Positions 1 to 6,132 are shown, numbered from the stretch's first letter. The stretch: DNA of 10,701 nt from Clostridiales bacterium (GCA_020860025.1 JAJBVC010000167.1:1-10701); one strand, 5' to 3'. Notes: generated from the sequence alone by a model not told the origin. Program-made: numbers and translations.

Positions 1-33
1 GTATTATATAGTAGAAAATTCGATATATTTGTT

Positions 34-67
34 ACGGCTATCAAAAAGTACACTTTTTGATAGCCGT
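34..67 (+). terminator. Perfect 16-bp hairpin with T-tract, probable terminator for a gene left of the window
   Basis: Two 16-base arms (34-49 and 52-67) are perfect reverse complements with two bases between them, so the real loop is about four bases. On the plus strand the stem is followed by TTTTGCTTTTATTTTTC, a terminator-like T-rich tail. On the minus strand, as read from the recombinase gene ending at 75, no T-run follows, so it suits a plus-strand gene lying outside the window better. The arms are long and AT-rich for a plain terminator. A DNA site used by the adjacent recombinase is an unproven alternative. Confidence 0.6.
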
Positions 68-74
68 TTTGCTT

Positions 75-695
75 TTATTTTTCATTTTTGTTGCACATCA
101 ATCGGTATTCTCTTAATCTTCGGTAAAATGTAGCCTGACTCATATTACACTGTTTTAAAACATCGTTAATCGGCAAGTTTCCTTGTTCCCAAGCATTAAT
201 AATATTTTCAAAATCACTCGGTATTTCTTTTTCCGGTCTGCCGAATTTAACGCCTTTTGCTTTAGCGGCTGCAATTCCCTGCGCCTGTCGCTTTTTGATA
301 TTTTCACGCTCGTTTTGCGCTACAAAGGAAAGTATTTGCAGCACAAGATCGGCAATAAATGTTCCCATTAAATCTTTACCGTTTCGAGTGTCTAAAAGCG
401 GCATATCAAGCACGCAAATATCAACACCTATTTCTTTAGTAAGAATACGCCATTGATTTTGAATTTCTTCATAGTTGCGGCCGAGTCGATCGATGCTTAA
501 AATATAAAGCAAATCTCCTGCCTTTAATTTCCGTACCAAACGCTTGTAATTCAGCCTATTAAAATCTTTTCCCGACTGTTTGTCCATATAAATATATTTT
601 TCTTCAACACCGACTCCTTTTAAGGCAAGCATTTGTCTGTCTTCATTTTGGTCTGTACTTGAAACCCGCACATATCCGTAAGTTTTCATAATCAT
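75..695 (-). CDS. Small serine recombinase (resolvase/invertase family)
   Basis: A 206-residue site-specific recombinase that should cut and rejoin DNA through a covalent serine-DNA intermediate. The catalytic domain shows the family signature YVRVSS at residues 8-13, with S12 the likely nucleophile. The arginine-bearing DRLGR motif is at 69-73 and the long dimer helix lies around 125-150. GRP (152-154) marks the hinge to a C-terminal helix-turn-helix (about 165-200, with the MSQATFYRRL recognition helix). Length fits the resolvase/invertase group, not the large integrases. A GGAAGGTG ribosome site sits at 698-705. It is about 4 nt from the first ATG (695) and 10 nt from the ATG at 689, so the start is ambiguous; starting at 689 would give MKTYGYVRVSS, the usual family N-terminus. 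The partner site and whether it inverts, resolves or integrates cannot be told. No cognate inverted segment was seen. Confidence 0.9.
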   Translation of the reverse strand: MIMKTYGYVRVSSTDQNEDRQMLALKGVGVEEKYIYMDKQSGKDFNRLNYKRLVRKLKAGDLLYILSIDRLGRNYEEIQNQWRILTKEIGVDICVLDMPLLDTRNGKDLMGTFIADLVLQILSFVAQNERENIKKRQAQGIAAAKAKGVKFGRPEKEIPSDFENIINAWEQGNLPINDVLKQCNMSQATFYRRLREYRLMCNKNEK

Positions 696-709
696 TTCAC
701 CTTCCGATT

Positions 710-737
710 ATTATATAAAAAAGGAGCTGCCTCACAA
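710..737 (-). promoter_or_regulatory. Possible weak promoter of the recombinase gene
   Basis: On the minus strand TATAAT lies at 715-710, with TTGTGA 16 bp upstream at 737-732. The -35 element falls inside the loop of the preceding terminator hairpin. The predicted transcript start (about 703) would leave almost no leader and would clip the ribosome site. The -10 box may therefore be fortuitous. Confidence 0.3.
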
Positions 738-754
738 CAGTGAAACAGCTCCTT
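717..754 (-). terminator. Rho-independent terminator between the ATPase and recombinase genes
   Basis: Arms 721-729 and 746-754 pair perfectly over 9 bp. An inner TCAC/GTGA stem (732-735 and 740-743) closes on an AACA loop after a 2x2 internal bulge. Read on the minus strand, downstream of the DUF4143 gene, the stem runs into a TTTTTT tract. The plus-strand side is also T-rich, so it could act in both directions. Confidence 0.85.
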
Positions 755-794
755 ATTTTAATTTTATAAAATAGAGAAAGCAAAAAGTAAAGTA

Positions 795-2069
795 TTAATT
801 TTTCAGTGCAGTAATTGGTACGACATAAACACCATCGTTTCTCCGATAAGCGGCGTTTGATAAACCGCAAATAACGCACATAACCGCCGGTGCTTTTCCG
901 TCATCTTTTATAATATCCTCTTTTACAGCAAGCAAATTTTCGGCTGCTTCGTCTATTTGATTGGCGCCGAGTTTAATTTCAAAGGCGCACCAATTACCGT
1001 CCTTTAACTCAATAACAGAGTCAATTTCTTGATTTTTATAATCTTGATAGTGATAAAGCTGAGCGTCAAATGATTGAGCATATATGCGTAAATCTCTTTC
1101 CACCATTGCTTCAAAAAGAAAACCAAGTGTTTGCAAATCGCCGAGCAATTTTTCAGGTGTTGCGTTTAACAATGCACAAGCCAAAGAGGGGTCTGCCAAA
1201 TGTCTTTTTTCAGCTTGTTTAACTCTTACAGATGATCTGATTTTTGTTGAAAACGGCTTTAAATTATCTAATAAAAATAATCTATCTAAAACATTTAGAT
1301 ATTCGGCTATTGTATCAACATCAATATTTTCATCGTCCTTTTCTTTAACATCGTTTTTTAAAGTTCTGTTTGTGGCTGTCGTGCTTTCGTTTCTCGCCAA
1401 AGAACGAAGAAGCAACATCATTTTAGACAGATTTCTTTTTACACCGTCAATTCTGTATGCGTCATCTTCAATAATTGCTTTAATATATTCAGTCGGAACA
1501 ACGCCTGCCGTTTCTATCGGGGTATTAAGATTTCCCGGAAAACCGCCTCTAACAATATATTCAATAATATTTCTGAGATCCACTTCACCTGTCATTTTAG
1601 CTGAAAAATCATTATTACATAATTTTTCCAGCGAAACATCGCCTGTAGAAAACCCCGCTTCATATAATGACATAGGACGCATACGCAATTTTCCTATTCT
1701 TGCAGCACCGCTGTGAAGAATTCCCTTATGATTCGGTGTAGCGGAGCCTGTTAAAATAAATTGCCCTTTTTGAGCTGTTTGATCCACCTTATATCTTACG
1801 GCATCCCATAGCTGCGGTACTTCCTGCCATTCGTCTATCAATCTGGGATTTTCACCTTCAAGAACAATTTCGGGACTGATTTGAGCAAGCTGCCTGTTTT
1901 GAAAATTACCTTCGGGATTTCCAATCATTATTTGGCTTTTACAATGATATGCGGAAGTCCAAGTTTTTCCGCACCATTTAGGCCCTTCAATACAAACCGC
2001 TCCGAAAGCAGATAAGTATTCATCAACTTTTTTGTCGATAATTCTTTTTCTGTAAAATTTATTTTCCAT
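795..2069 (-). CDS. AAA+ ATPase with C-terminal DUF4143 nuclease-like domain
   Basis: A 424-residue protein of the widespread ATP-binding/DUF4143 family, whose role is not firmly established; many copies lie in mobile or accessory DNA. Walker A is GPKWCGKT (residues 29-36). Walker B is in PRLIDEWQ (75-82). A sensor-like FILTGSA is at 104-110. The C-terminal part holds EID (348-350) and EIK (364-366), the spacing of a PD-(D/E)xK nuclease-like fold. Catalytic activity is not proven by this. The start was placed at 2069 because a good promoter lies immediately upstream (-10 at 2091-2086, -35 at 2114-2109). The longer frame opening at 2114 would start inside the -35 box. The leader is then only about 10 nt with a weak GGTG. 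A strong terminator follows the gene, so it is probably monocistronic. It looks full length and intact. Confidence 0.88.
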   Translation of the reverse strand: MENKFYRKRIIDKKVDEYLSAFGAVCIEGPKWCGKTWTSAYHCKSQIMIGNPEGNFQNRQLAQISPEIVLEGENPRLIDEWQEVPQLWDAVRYKVDQTAQKGQFILTGSATPNHKGILHSGAARIGKLRMRPMSLYEAGFSTGDVSLEKLCNNDFSAKMTGEVDLRNIIEYIVRGGFPGNLNTPIETAGVVPTEYIKAIIEDDAYRIDGVKRNLSKMMLLLRSLARNESTTATNRTLKNDVKEKDDENIDVDTIAEYLNVLDRLFLLDNLKPFSTKIRSSVRVKQAEKRHLADPSLACALLNATPEKLLGDLQTLGFLFEAMVERDLRIYAQSFDAQLYHYQDYKNQEIDSVIELKDGNWCAFEIKLGANQIDEAAENLLAVKEDIIKDDGKAPAVMCVICGLSNAAYRRNDGVYVVPITALKN

Positions 2070-2085
2070 AATTATCACCGTATTT

Positions 2086-2114
2086 ATTATATAACATTCC
2101 GAGCGATTTATCAA
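2086..2114 (-). promoter_or_regulatory. Sigma-A promoter of the DUF4143 ATPase gene
   Basis: TTGATA (2114-2109) and TATAAT (2091-2086) on the minus strand are separated by exactly 17 bp. The predicted transcript start near 2079 gives a very short leader to the ATG at 2069. The first of three 23-bp repeats fills the spacer, so a protein bound there would block RNA polymerase (inference). Confidence 0.8.
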
Positions 2115-2164
2115 TATAATTCCGTGCGATTTTATATTTTCATTCCGTGCAATTTGATGTGGTA
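2096..2164. repeat. Three tandem 23-bp repeats overlapping the ATPase promoter
   Basis: ATTCCGAGCGATTT begins at 2096, ATTCCGTGCGATTT at 2119 and ATTCCGTGCAATTT at 2142, exactly 23 bp apart. The first 14 bases of each unit are conserved with one or two changes, and the remaining 9 vary. The first copy lies between the -35 and -10 of the ATPase gene, and the other two lie upstream. This pattern of a conserved core at fixed spacing suits a binding array. The third copy also overlaps what may be a terminase 3'-end remnant. Confidence 0.75.
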
Positions 2165-2190
2165 ACGACGCCGGTATTTCGGTTTATGAG
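2142..2190 (+). pseudogene. Remnant of a terminase large-subunit 3' end (copy C, plus strand)
   Basis: One frame reads R-A-I-stop-C-G-N-D-A-G-I-S-V-Y-E, which matches A-I-R-C-G-N-D-N-G-A-S-V-Y-D in the C-terminus of the broken terminase at 4915-5462. The DNA shares GGTAACGAC (2161-2169) and TCGGTTTATGA (2179-2189) with that gene, at the same distance apart. The stop sits where the other copy has Arg, consistent with decay of an Arg codon to TGA. It is short, so homology is probable, not certain. Confidence 0.5.
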
Positions 2191-2413
2191 ATGGAAAGCC
2201 CGTGCACGGCAGGATATAAGGAGCATTTACTTATATATTGCAAATGAATTGCTTGCCTCGGAAACAGCCGCCGGGCAGATACAGCGAATCACGAAAGAAA
2301 TCCGCAGTCTTGAAAAAATGCCGATGCAATTCCGTTTAACAGTAATCATAAGATTCAAGCATATATCTTTGGGTAGATGCTTTTTATCAGTCGTTTTTAT
2401 CAGTCGTTTATGA
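2191..2413 (+). pseudogene. Broken RelE/ParE-type toxin fragment
   Basis: The reading frame from about 2195 to 2338 encodes ARARQDIRSIYLYIANELL, then SETAAGQIQRITKEI and SLEKMPMQF. This is the N-terminal two thirds of the RelE/ParE toxin fold, with the typical QDIRSIYLYIA helix and the AAGQ...I..LE.MP pattern. Intact members continue with a conserved GLR...V.NY.VFY region; here the frame ends in unrelated residues and stops at 2413. The 5' end has no convincing start, since the open frame runs back into terminase-like and repeat DNA in another phase. No antitoxin gene is visible. It is most likely a dead toxin fragment left by recombination. Confidence 0.6.
2381..2406. repeat. 13-bp tandem duplication at the decayed end of the toxin fragment
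   Basis: TTTTTATCAGTCG occurs twice back to back (2381-2393 and 2394-2406), just before the stop of the toxin fragment and 16 bp from the end of fic gene 1. It looks like a slippage or end-joining scar at the junction. Confidence 0.7.
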
Positions 2414-2421
2414 TTGGTATT

Positions 2422-3564
2422 TTAGGTTCCTTTGCGAAGAATATCAAGGTATTCTTTATATGCAAAAGTGCGGTTTCTGTTTGCATTTGTTGTTTGTAAA
2501 AGTATGTCTGCCTGTGTGAGTTTATTAACTGCACTTGATACAGTATTGTATGCAATACCTAATGCATCAGATGTTTTTTTGATTTCAATGATTGGATTTG
2601 ATTCCGTATACCTGAAAACAAGCATTGCATTTTTTGCAGACCGACCCATTTTTGAAATGATATTTTCGTTTTTTTCATGAAGTGCTGCCAGTTCGTCAAT
2701 AGTCGCTGTTGCATCTTCAGCTGATTCTAAAACTGCCTGCAAAAAGAATTTAATCCATTGCTCATAATTCCCTTTGGAACGAACCTCACTCATACGGTCA
2801 TAGTATTCAATACGGTTTCTCTTTAAAAAATATGAAATATACAGGGCAGGAGTCGTCAGAACTTTCTTTTCCATCAGAAATAATGTAATCAGCAATCTGC
2901 CGATACGACCGTTACCGTCAAGAAACGGATGAATTGTTTCAAATTGATAATGAATCAAAGCAGTGCGAATCAGTACATCTAAGTCATCATCAGCGTTTAT
3001 ATATTTTTCTAAATCCGACATCGCTTCGTTCATATCTTCTGGTGACGGCGGTATATATCTTGCGGTTTTTAATGTACCGCCTTGACCGCCTATCCAGTTT
3101 TGAGAATATCTAAATTCACCCGGATTTTTTTCTTGCCCACGCACACCCGACATAAGAACCTTGTGGGTTTCTTTAATCAAACGATTACATAATGGCAAAT
3201 CACAGAGTCTCTTAACAGCAAACTCGGTCGCCTTAATATAGTTGACTACATCTGCAACATTACGATTAGTATTTGCTTCAATCATTGGGTCAAGTACATC
3301 TTCAAGTGTTGCCTGTGTACCTTCAATTTGCGATGACATAAGCGCCTCTTTGCGAATATACATAGATACAAATAAATCAACATTCGAAATGTGAGATGAA
3401 ACACTTTCCAAAACTGCAAGCTGCGAATTTGCTTTTACAAGCAGACTGATAATGTCGTCTGACATTTCAATCGACGGTTTAGGAGGGAGTGGATTAGGTA
3501 CAAAGGATTTATATGCAAATTCACCTGCCAAGTTTGTTCTAAAATATCCAGCACGATTATCCAT
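2422..3564 (-). CDS. Fic family protein 1, class II, with C-terminal winged helix
   Basis: A 380-residue Fic-domain protein, expected to transfer AMP (or another nucleotide part) from NTPs to a target hydroxyl, or to remove it. The catalytic loop HPFLDGNGRIGR (212-223) is a perfect match to HxFx(D/E)GNGRxxR, with H212 the general base. An N-terminal inhibitory helix SSQIEG (77-82) fits [S/T]xxxE[G/N], where E81 should block ATP until released. The flap region lies around 160-172. The last ~75 residues (KKTSDALGIAYNTVSSAVNK, 329-348) look like a winged-helix DNA-binding domain. An AAGGA-type site lies about 10 nt before the ATG. It has its own promoter and a cluster of TTGAAA half-sites, so self-repression through the winged helix is plausible (inference). 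The frame is intact with all key residues present. The target protein is unknown. Confidence 0.93.
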   Translation of the reverse strand: MDNRAGYFRTNLAGEFAYKSFVPNPLPPKPSIEMSDDIISLLVKANSQLAVLESVSSHISNVDLFVSMYIRKEALMSSQIEGTQATLEDVLDPMIEANTNRNVADVVNYIKATEFAVKRLCDLPLCNRLIKETHKVLMSGVRGQEKNPGEFRYSQNWIGGQGGTLKTARYIPPSPEDMNEAMSDLEKYINADDDLDVLIRTALIHYQFETIHPFLDGNGRIGRLLITLFLMEKKVLTTPALYISYFLKRNRIEYYDRMSEVRSKGNYEQWIKFFLQAVLESAEDATATIDELAALHEKNENIISKMGRSAKNAMLVFRYTESNPIIEIKKTSDALGIAYNTVSSAVNKLTQADILLQTTNANRNRTFAYKEYLDILRKGT

Positions 3565-3588
3565 AAATATAGGTTCCTTTCATTTAAA

Positions 3589-3685
3589 TTGAAATACTGT
3601 TTTATTATATCACCATTATTTCAATTTATCAAGCAAACTTGAAATAACTTTAATGTTTTATTTTCTTGTTTCAAGTTTATTGAAA
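3589..3685. promoter_or_regulatory. Operator-like TTTCAA/TTGAAA half-sites around the fic gene 1 promoter
   Basis: Five half-sites occur in under 100 bp: TTGAAAT 3589-3595, ATTTCAA 3618-3624, TTGAAAT 3639-3645, TTTCAA 3669-3674 and TTGAAA 3680-3685. The pair 3618/3639 flanks the -35 box with centres 21 bp apart. The pair 3669/3680 has centres 11 bp apart. Spacings near one or two helical turns suggest a dimeric DNA-binding protein, perhaps the Fic protein itself. AT-rich DNA yields such words by chance, so this is a proposal. Confidence 0.5.
3604..3632 (-). promoter_or_regulatory. Sigma-A promoter of fic gene 1
   Basis: TTGATA (3632-3627) and TATAAT (3609-3604) on the minus strand are separated by 17 bp. 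The predicted transcript start near 3597 leaves a leader of about 33 nt carrying an AAGGA ribosome site before the ATG at 3564. Confidence 0.8.
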
Positions 3686-3705
3686 AGAGTGAAGAAGATA
3701 CACTT

Positions 3706-3750
3706 TCATATAAACAAAATACCTCTGTCGTCATAAACCTATGCATCGTC
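3706..3750 (-). pseudogene. Remnant of a terminase large-subunit 3' end (copy B)
   Basis: On the minus strand this reads D-D-A-stop-V-Y-D-D-R-G-I-L-F-I-stop, matching the terminase C-terminus S-V-Y-D-D-R-G-I-L-F-I-stop at 4915-4953. At DNA level 3720-3744 matches 4929-4953 in 23 of 25 bases, and weaker similarity continues to the stop codons. It begins within about 10 bp of the fic gene 2 stop codon and ends about 140 bp before the fic gene 1 start. It is therefore a second terminase tail placed directly upstream of a fic gene. Confidence 0.8.
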
Positions 3751-3757
3751 AATCCTT

Positions 3758-4804
3758 TTATTTCAAACGGTAATAGTATGTTGCTTTACCTTTGCCCTCA
3801 CGTTTTAGTTCACCGAGATCAACCAACTTTCTCAAAGAACCTTCAACTGAACTGACACTGAGTGTCGGACATAGTTCTCGAATATCCTGTTTTGTAAACT
3901 TACCTATTTTATTAAGAGTTGCCTTTCTGACCATATCAACGGCAGGCAGTTTTTCTTCAACGATGGAATATCTGTCCTCAAAATCTTTATATGCTGAAAG
4001 AATTGCACTTAGCAGATATTTAATAAACGGAGTTGAGTCTTCTTTGCCTTCGTACCATCCGTCTTGTGACTGAGAAAGGGAATCATAATAAAGATCCTTA
4101 TGCTTAGCAATTTTTGCTTCGAGCGAAATATATTTGCCGACATAAAAACCGTTGCGATACAAAAGCAATGTTGAAAGCAGACGGCTCATTCTGCCGTTGC
4201 CGTCATTTAACGGATGTATGCATAGAAAATCATGAATAAATACAGAAATCGCAATAAGCGGTTCAACCTCAAAATTCCCTATAACACGATTGTATTCCTC
4301 ACAAATTTTATCAAGTGCTTCAGGTGTTTCAAAAGGAGAAAGAGGAGTAAACAGTGTTTCGGTATGCCCATCAGGGTATGTTGCACTGATATAATTTTGT
4401 ACATTTTTTGTTTGACCTGCCATAGGATTATTCATATGGCTGTACATAATTTTATGCAGTTGTAAAATATAATTGCGTGTAATCGGAATTGCATCAAAAC
4501 TCTCGTGGATTATATTCAGGGCATCTCTGTATCCGGCAATTTCCTGTTCGTTACGGTTTCTCGGAGTCGTGCGTTCTTCAACCAACTGCTTAATTCGAGT
4601 ATCGGTGGTAACAATACCTTCGATTGCATTGGACGCTTCGGTACTTTGAATTTTTGCAATTTCAACAAGCTTTTCCATTTCATTAGGACGCTGTTTCAAA
4701 TATAACTCCTGTTTTCCCGCTCTTTTATAGATTTCAGCTATAAGCCCAAGTATCTCGGAATCCCATTTTTGATTTTTGATTTCGGAATAGTTAAACTGTC
4801 TCAT
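3758..4804 (-). CDS. Fic family protein 2, class II, with C-terminal winged helix
   Basis: A 348-residue Fic-domain protein, clearly different in sequence from its neighbour and therefore not a recent duplicate. The inhibitory helix is SNAIEG (58-63), fitting [S/T]xxxE[G/N] with E62. The catalytic loop is HPLNDGNGRMSR (197-208): H197, the GNGR core and R208 are present, but Leu replaces the usual Phe at position three. The C-terminal region 295-348 (TKQDIRELCPTLSVSSVEGS, then LRKLVDLGEL) is a probable winged helix ending in basic and aromatic residues. A GAGGT ribosome site lies 10 nt before the ATG. Its promoter sits in its own TTAAGGGAA half-site array, unlike that of fic gene 1, so the two are probably regulated separately. 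It is predicted to be an NMP-transferase on an unknown target. It follows the broken terminase in the same direction. Confidence 0.92.
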   Translation of the reverse strand: MRQFNYSEIKNQKWDSEILGLIAEIYKRAGKQELYLKQRPNEMEKLVEIAKIQSTEASNAIEGIVTTDTRIKQLVEERTTPRNRNEQEIAGYRDALNIIHESFDAIPITRNYILQLHKIMYSHMNNPMAGQTKNVQNYISATYPDGHTETLFTPLSPFETPEALDKICEEYNRVIGNFEVEPLIAISVFIHDFLCIHPLNDGNGRMSRLLSTLLLYRNGFYVGKYISLEAKIAKHKDLYYDSLSQSQDGWYEGKEDSTPFIKYLLSAILSAYKDFEDRYSIVEEKLPAVDMVRKATLNKIGKFTKQDIRELCPTLSVSSVEGSLRKLVDLGELKREGKGKATYYYRLK

Positions 4805-4822
4805 TTCCTTAATTACCTCGCT

Positions 4823-4905
4823 TTCCCTTAAATGTTAGCATATTTTAAGTGAATAATCAATGCGTTAAGGCAAAATTCTCTTAAATTTATTAAAAATTAA
4901 GGGAA
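4823..4905. promoter_or_regulatory. Two operator-like inverted repeats at the fic gene 2 promoter
   Basis: TTCCCTTAA (4823-4831) faces TTAAGTGAA (4845-4853) across 13 bp. TTCTCTTAA (4876-4884) faces TTAAGGGAA (4897-4905) across 12 bp. Arm centres are 21-22 bp apart, about two helical turns. The first pair brackets the -10 box and the second lies upstream of the -35. The motif differs from the TTGAAA half-sites at fic gene 1, while the geometry is alike. Binding by the Fic winged helix is a guess. Confidence 0.55.
4832..4860 (-). promoter_or_regulatory. Promoter of fic gene 2, extended -10 type
   Basis: TTGATT (4860-4855) and TAACAT (4837-4832) on the minus strand are 17 bp apart, and a TGC directly before the -10 makes it an extended -10 element. 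The transcript would start near 4825, inside the first inverted repeat, about 20 nt before the ATG. Confidence 0.6.
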
Positions 4906-4914
4906 ATAATACTC

Positions 4915-5462
4915 TTATATGAATAGTATACCCCTGTCGTCATAAACCGATGCGCCATTGTCGTTACCGCAACGAATCGCCCAGTTTAAAGCCATTACAA
5001 CAGTCGCCACAGCACCGTCAATTTTTTCTGCGCCGTCAATATCTTAGTCCGTTTTGAAAGAGCAGGGCACAGTCTTATCATATCGGCGGCGACATCAAAA
5101 ACAATTGACGCTTGCTGTCTGTCGGCGGCACAGCCGTATACCTCGGCTCGTTCTTCGCCGTCACCGCAGGTTAAAAGAAGTGCGATTGCAGCCGCAAGCT
5201 CGCTCTTTCCCATTTTCTTAGGTATTTCTATATATGCAGTGTTAAACTGCCGATAGCCGTTTGGTTTTAGAACACCGAATAAATCCCTTATAATTCTTTC
5301 CTGCCAGTCGATAAGTTCAAACGGCTCTCCCCACCATTTTCCTTTTGTATGCTTTAATTGCTCAACAAAAGCTACGGCAAAGTCTGCACTTGCTTTATCA
5401 TAGTATGAGCCTTTTGCCATAAATTTTGTAGGCTTGTAGTTTTTAAGTTTCCTTGTTGCCGT
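4915..5462 (-). pseudogene. Phage terminase large subunit, internally deleted and frameshifted
   Basis: The N-terminal part (ATG at 5420) is typical of phage terminase ATPases: GSYYDKA, the QLKHTKGKWWGEPFELIDWQ stretch, and the Walker A-like IPKKMGKSE (66-74). It then reads EVYGCAADRQQAS (94-105) up to SKRTKI. The C-terminal end follows at once in another frame: D-G-A-E-K-I-D-G-A-V-A-T-V-V-M-A-L, then SVYDDRGILFI and stop at 4915. The nuclease domain and most of the middle are gone; from the usual 550-600 residues roughly 400 are missing. The join near 5030-5040 lies in GCAGAAAAAA, which could belong to either side, a likely microhomology. Upstream, GGAGGTG (5475-5469) is followed after 6 bp by ACG at 5462, opening A-T-R-K-L-K-N-Y-K-P-T-K-F-M in frame. 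The original start was probably ATG, now mutated. The gene is dead. Confidence 0.88.
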
Positions 5463-5483
5463 TTAAATCACCTCCGAATGAAC

Positions 5484-5507
5484 AAAAAAGCCACTGCAAT
5501 AGTGACT
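5484..5507 (-). terminator. Terminator between the 79-residue ORF and the terminase remnant
   Basis: On the minus strand a 7-bp stem with one G-T pair (5507-5501 with 5495-5489, loop ATTGC) runs directly into six T residues. It would end transcripts from the small gene at 5551-5790. Confidence 0.7.
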
Positions 5508-5550
5508 TTTAATGTGCCGATTTTGTTTTTTTGTTATTCTTCTACATTCA

Positions 5551-5790
5551 TTACCTTTGCTCGTGTATTGCTTTTTGACAGACTTTTCGTGCCTTACTGA
5601 TAATGTCAAAAGCTTCATTTAAGCTGAGTTCCTTAAGTAATTCCTGATTGTACTTTTCACCCCATATATCACAATCGTAGTATAAAGTCTTTTCAACTTC
5701 TTCCAATACCTTAAATGTGTTGCGGTATTCATCAACCGTGTAATTTGTAGTTTCTATAAAAGCGTTATCCTTTACTTCATTTTTCTTCAT
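5551..5790 (-). CDS. Small acidic hypothetical protein, probably phage-derived
   Basis: A 79-residue protein that I do not recognise. It is highly charged with several acidic runs and no signal peptide or membrane segment. It is predicted mostly helical, with an EEVEKTLYYDCDIWGEKYNQ stretch (30-49) and a basic C-terminus (KARKVCQKAIHEQR). The call as a real gene rests on a strong GGAGGT ribosome site 7 nt before the ATG and a terminator about 45 bp after the stop. It lies between the zinc-ribbon gene and the terminase remnant on the same strand, so it is probably part of the same phage block. Function unknown. Confidence 0.6.
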   Translation of the reverse strand: MKKNEVKDNAFIETTNYTVDEYRNTFKVLEEVEKTLYYDCDIWGEKYNQELLKELSLNEAFDIISKARKVCQKAIHEQR

Positions 5791-5922
5791 GGTATGTACC
5801 TCCGTTTTGTTTTCTTTTCCCTTTCAGTATGTACATATTCGCTCTAAATGAGCAAAATATCAAGTTATATTTAAGCATATACTGCACAAATATACACGGA
5901 AAAATATGTGTATTTTATGTTA

Positions 5923-6132
5923 TTATTGACCCTCCATACAGCGATGGATTGTATCGAGAATTTGCTCCTGCTCGGTGCTGTCAACACCTATACTTTCAAG
6001 AGCCTCTCTCGTTGAGCAGTCAGGGCAAATCAGCGTTTTATTATCAACTCTTGAAATTGCTCCCACACCGTGATATTCATTCCCGCACTTCGGGCAGGTT
6101 TTAAATATATCTGAATTTATATTTTCTTTCAT
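5923..6132 (-). CDS. Small zinc-ribbon protein of phage/mobile-element type
   Basis: A 69-residue protein with two CxxC knuckles, C13-P-K-C16 and C36-P-D-C39, 19 residues apart, which should bind one zinc ion. The segment GAISRVDNKTLICPDC (24-39) followed by STREALESIGV (40-50) is a pattern I associate with small ORFs in Clostridia phages and conjugative elements; no biochemical role is known to me. The C-terminus is acidic and helical. An AGAGG ribosome site lies about 9 nt before the ATG. It follows the MATE gene by about 90 bp on the same strand but belongs in character with the phage remnants downstream. Confidence 0.75.
   Translation of the reverse strand: MKENINSDIFKTCPKCGNEYHGVGAISRVDNKTLICPDCSTREALESIGVDSTEQEQILDTIHRCMEGQ

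Noticed and set aside
1084..1716. 210-residue plus-strand ORF
   Set aside because: It lies wholly antisense to the DUF4143 ATPase, whose motifs are clear. It is a shadow of the real coding frame.
2070..2114. N-terminal extension of the DUF4143 ATPase to the ATG at 2114
   Set aside because: The extension would overlap both promoter hexamers. The ATG at 2069 gives a normal start.
3758..4804. Fic gene 2 as a tandem duplicate of fic gene 1
   Set aside because: Apart from the Fic core and the inhibitory motif the proteins differ throughout, in length, N-terminus and winged helix. Separate origin is more likely.
5886..5918. Inverted repeat ATACAC...GTGTAT near the end of the zinc-ribbon gene as a terminator
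   Set aside because: The stem is only 6 bp, AT-rich, with a 10-base loop and no clean T-run on the minus strand. Too weak to call.
5829..6104. 91-residue plus-strand ORF
   Set aside because: It is antisense to most of the zinc-ribbon gene, which has two CxxC motifs and a ribosome site. The antisense protein has no recognisable features.
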